From positions 16,804,001-16,864,000 of the forward strand of contig OU612072.1 of assembly GCA_914767715.1 (NCBI GenBank): a DNA stretch of 60,000 nucleotides, written 5' to 3'. The position numbers were made by a program, and so were the translations under genes. Below the pieces are notes generated by a model, which saw only the letters and a list, made by a program, of their open reading frames with translations, did not search any database and was not told the origin of the DNA. Below are positions 57,879 to 60,000 of the stretch, one piece after another. This DNA is from Membranipora membranacea. Lineage: Eukaryota > Bryozoa > Gymnolaemata > Cheilostomatida > Membraniporidae. The stretch's first letter is position 1, and each line of letters starts with the position of its first letter.

Positions 57879-58730
57879 TTAGTCAATTAGCCAAAGTGAT
57901 TGGTTGAGGGTTGATCTTCTTCTTACTACATCTGTACTCCGGGTGATCTGCGCTGAGCATTTTTTGCACATGTGAGTGAATCTGCATGTATTTCCGAACT
58001 TGCATCCAGCAGCAGAGTTAAACCTCAAGCAGTAGCGTTTAGACTTTCGACCAGGTTGCTCGACTTTCTCCTTATTTGTCTTAGTCTCCCAAAGTCCACC
58101 AGCCAGCTCAGCGATATACTCTCCCCATACCACATCAGCGTTCCTACTCTTCAGACGCCTGAATTGAAAGTCATATTCAATTCCATCCTTCCCTGCCATG
58201 TGGAAGCCCTTCACTATCTCGAAGTGGCGAAGCATGCCTTGAACATCACTGGGGTAGAACTCCAGGTGAATACTCATGAACACAATAAACGCATCAATCC
58301 ACGAGTAGAATGACTCAAGGTTCTTACTATCTTCCACCTCTTCAAATAATCCACTGACAAGAGAGAACCTCTTTCTCACCTTATCATCCCTTGCTCGTGG
58401 TAACATCAGCTTAGAGTCGATAAACTCACCTTCACAAATCTTTTTCCGTAGCTTATCATCCACATGCTCATTTCCCGGATGGGTTGGCACACAGCCAAAA
58501 GATCTTTTTGGCCGGGTTGTAACACTAGACTCTCCAACATCAACTTCTTCCTCATTGCTCTCCTCCACAATTGAAGAAAGCTCTTCCTCCTCTGGGATAT
58601 CCCAGTCCTGATGAGCCGCTGAAGTTGAAGCCACACAGGTTACTTTCTTCATAGGGTCTTTTCCCTTCACCGAAGATGTGGCCTTTCCTCCTTTCCCTTT
58701 TGCCGGAGCCTTGCCCCTTATAGGCTGCAA
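57879..58730 (-). CDS. Gag-like CCCH zinc-finger protein of DIRS-like copy 2
   Basis: 283 open codons: a Lys-rich start (GKAPAKGKGGKATSSVKGKD), an acidic segment (EEEELSSIVEES), a helical body (FYSWIDAFIVFMSIHLEFYP) and a C-terminal C-x8-C-x5-C-x3-H finger followed by MCKKC. A donor-like GTAAGA near the end suggests splicing to the RT exon, in which case the last codons are intronic. This is the only intact gene of the element. Confidence 0.8.
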   Translation of the reverse strand: MQPIRGKAPAKGKGGKATSSVKGKDPMKKVTCVASTSAAHQDWDIPEEEELSSIVEESNEEEVDVGESSVTTRPKRSFGCVPTHPGNEHVDDKLRKKICEGEFIDSKLMLPRARDDKVRKRFSLVSGLFEEVEDSKNLESFYSWIDAFIVFMSIHLEFYPSDVQGMLRHFEIVKGFHMAGKDGIEYDFQFRRLKSRNADVVWGEYIAELAGGLWETKTNKEKVEQPGRKSKRYCLRFNSAAGCKFGNTCRFTHMCKKCSAQITRSTDVVRRRSTLNQSLWLID

Positions 58731-59201
58731 AGTGCCCTCCTCCGAGGCTCTCCTAGTAGACTCCTATGACGATACCACAAATTTTAATAGTTGCAACCGA
58801 TGAAGAATGGCAGACTGACACCTTTTGTAGTCACACTATAACAATAATAACAAACTTATCACCCTAATAATGATTTACAGTATCCTAACTTAAATAACAT
58901 AACTATTATCACCTTAATTATAATAAGTATCAACTTAATTGAGCTGGCTGATTACACTTAACTAATTACCTTAATAAATAAGCAATTAATAACGAGTTAG
59001 AAGATTCAGCTCACCCTGGTCCACATGCATACAAACCTGATCCAAAAAATCTCAATACCACCCCATGGTGGGGAAGGGGAATGTCGACTAATACGACTTT
59101 AAATTCCATCTAATGAAAGGGGCAAGTGTTCATATTTACATCATCGGTTCGTTGTCCATACTCACATCAATCAACAGTCGCAGGTTATAAACGATCCATC
59201 T

Positions 59202-59725
59202 TCACCAAAAGTTGTGGTTGATCACCCACACGATAAAGGCAATGAGGTGACGTATTGCCTGCCGATAACCTTGATGAAGGAAGTGCACGCCATCCACGTT
59301 TCTCCACGCCTGTCGTCGATCCCACAACAAGAATGTGACCTGAGGGTTGCAACTAAACCGTCTCTCCATAATCCCAGCATACTGGCGAGCCCTGGTATTG
59401 TAGATTACATTGGATCACGGCCATAGTGATGGGATCACCACTGTCTCTGCTCCTTCCTGCAGAATCTGATGAGCTAGGGATCCTATCCTATCAGCAAGTT
59501 GATAAGGGGAGCACCAACCAGCACCCAAGTCGTTCCCGCCAATCATAAGAACCACCAGTCGAAACCCCGCACAACGTCCAACTTGCTATTCTGCCCAGTT
59601 GATTCCCGCACCACCTTGCCATATCCATCTCATAGAGACATCAGTGATGTGCTGACCAAGCCAGCGCCTGTGGGGGTACATTCTCCCAACATGGGAGTCA
59701 CCCAAGATCAACACCGTAGCTTCCT
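59202..59725 (-). pseudogene. SGNH hydrolase domain of DIRS-like copy 2
   Basis: Reads VLILGDSHVGRM (Ser nucleophile), MIGGNDLGAG, then NVDGVHFLHQGY, the block V Asp-x-x-His pair, so the whole catalytic triad is recognisable. Two stops interrupt it: TAG at a Gln codon of copy 1, and TGA at an Arg codon. Copy 1 is open at both of these places and stopped at others. Confidence 0.75.
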
Positions 59726-60000
59726 AAAAGATAAACTCAGCATTGCACTATAATGACCTTCAGGACATGTTGCAACAAATTTTATTTGTTCTATTATTAT
59801 TCATGTATGTATATCACAAAGACCTTTGTACCTCAATATGTGAAATGTTACACCACGTCCTGTAAGGCACAAGAAATGATCTTTAATTAAAGATTTAATT
59901 AACCAATAATGTTAAATGAAGTTCTGTTGTGCCGCCGGCTAATTTATTCTACCCACAGATACATAAGTAACATATATAATATACAATATATAATAATATA

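Larger units (their letters stand above)
55545..60000 (-). mobile_element. DIRS/Ngaro-like tyrosine-recombinase retrotransposon, copy 2 (runs off the window)
   Basis: Same order as copy 1, but with the recombinase present: SGNH hydrolase, Gag-like, RT/RNase H, recombinase on the minus strand. Acceptor-like sequences precede the RT and recombinase frames, suggesting that the gaps are introns. The 5' end lies beyond position 60000. All protein regions carry stops, frameshifts or deletions except the Gag-like frame. Confidence 0.85.

Noticed and set aside
59077-59097. TAATACGAC, resembling the core of a phage T7 promoter
   Set aside because: Only nine bases match, the rest of the promoter is absent, and the place is one of six copies of a retroelement gap motif.

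Overview
The window is nuclear DNA of an invertebrate animal: AT-rich, with GT-AG introns, dense in repeats and retroelements, and holding no operons. The gene families (double-B-box TRIM proteins with a beta-propeller, DIRS/Ngaro-type retrotransposons with an SGNH hydrolase, tRNA-derived SINEs) would fit a marine invertebrate. My best guess is a demosponge, but this is inference from protein style only.

The core is a tandem array of three complete, same-strand (minus) TRIM-like genes: A (3860-9346), B (26248-31649) and C (42446-47775). All have the same eight coding exons with the same intron phases: RING, B-box 1, B-box 2, two coiled-coil exons, a short linker exon, and a proline-rich stretch followed by a six-bladed beta-propeller split between exons 7 and 8. 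Differences between the copies cluster in the loops predicted to form one face of the propeller, while the framework stays near identical. Single orphan copies of terminal exon 8 lie at 36528-36667 and 52188-52327, and gene A carries two exon 8 copies in tandem. B and C sit in a repeated unit of about 10 kb (26248-36832 and 42446-52540) that also carries, on the plus strand, a conserved 169-nt exon-like segment of unknown function.

Around gene A and at 20.9-22.6 kb are duplicated, broken pieces of the gene for mitochondrial ribosomal protein L4 (MRPL4/uL4m), on the minus strand. One of its exons is split into halves lying 11.3 kb apart, with the whole of TRIM gene A between them.

Mobile DNA fills most of the rest. 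There are two ~2 kb LTR-like elements in inverted orientation flanking gene A (1026-3167 and 13095-15094), two non-LTR retrotransposon copies (17.2-18.6 and 23.3-24.4 kb) plus an RT fragment at 1-232, two defective DIRS/Ngaro-like elements (36834 to about 41.3 kb, and 55.5 kb to the window edge), two hAT-type non-autonomous transposons, several tRNA-derived SINEs and several foldback elements. Because long stretches are duplicated, many insertions have an empty site elsewhere in the window, so their ends and target duplications can be read directly.

Functionally, only the three TRIM genes look intact. They would encode cytoplasmic RING-type E3 ligases with a diversified ligand-binding propeller, a plausible recognition-receptor family. 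The MRPL4 copies and all retroelement genes seen here carry disabling lesions.
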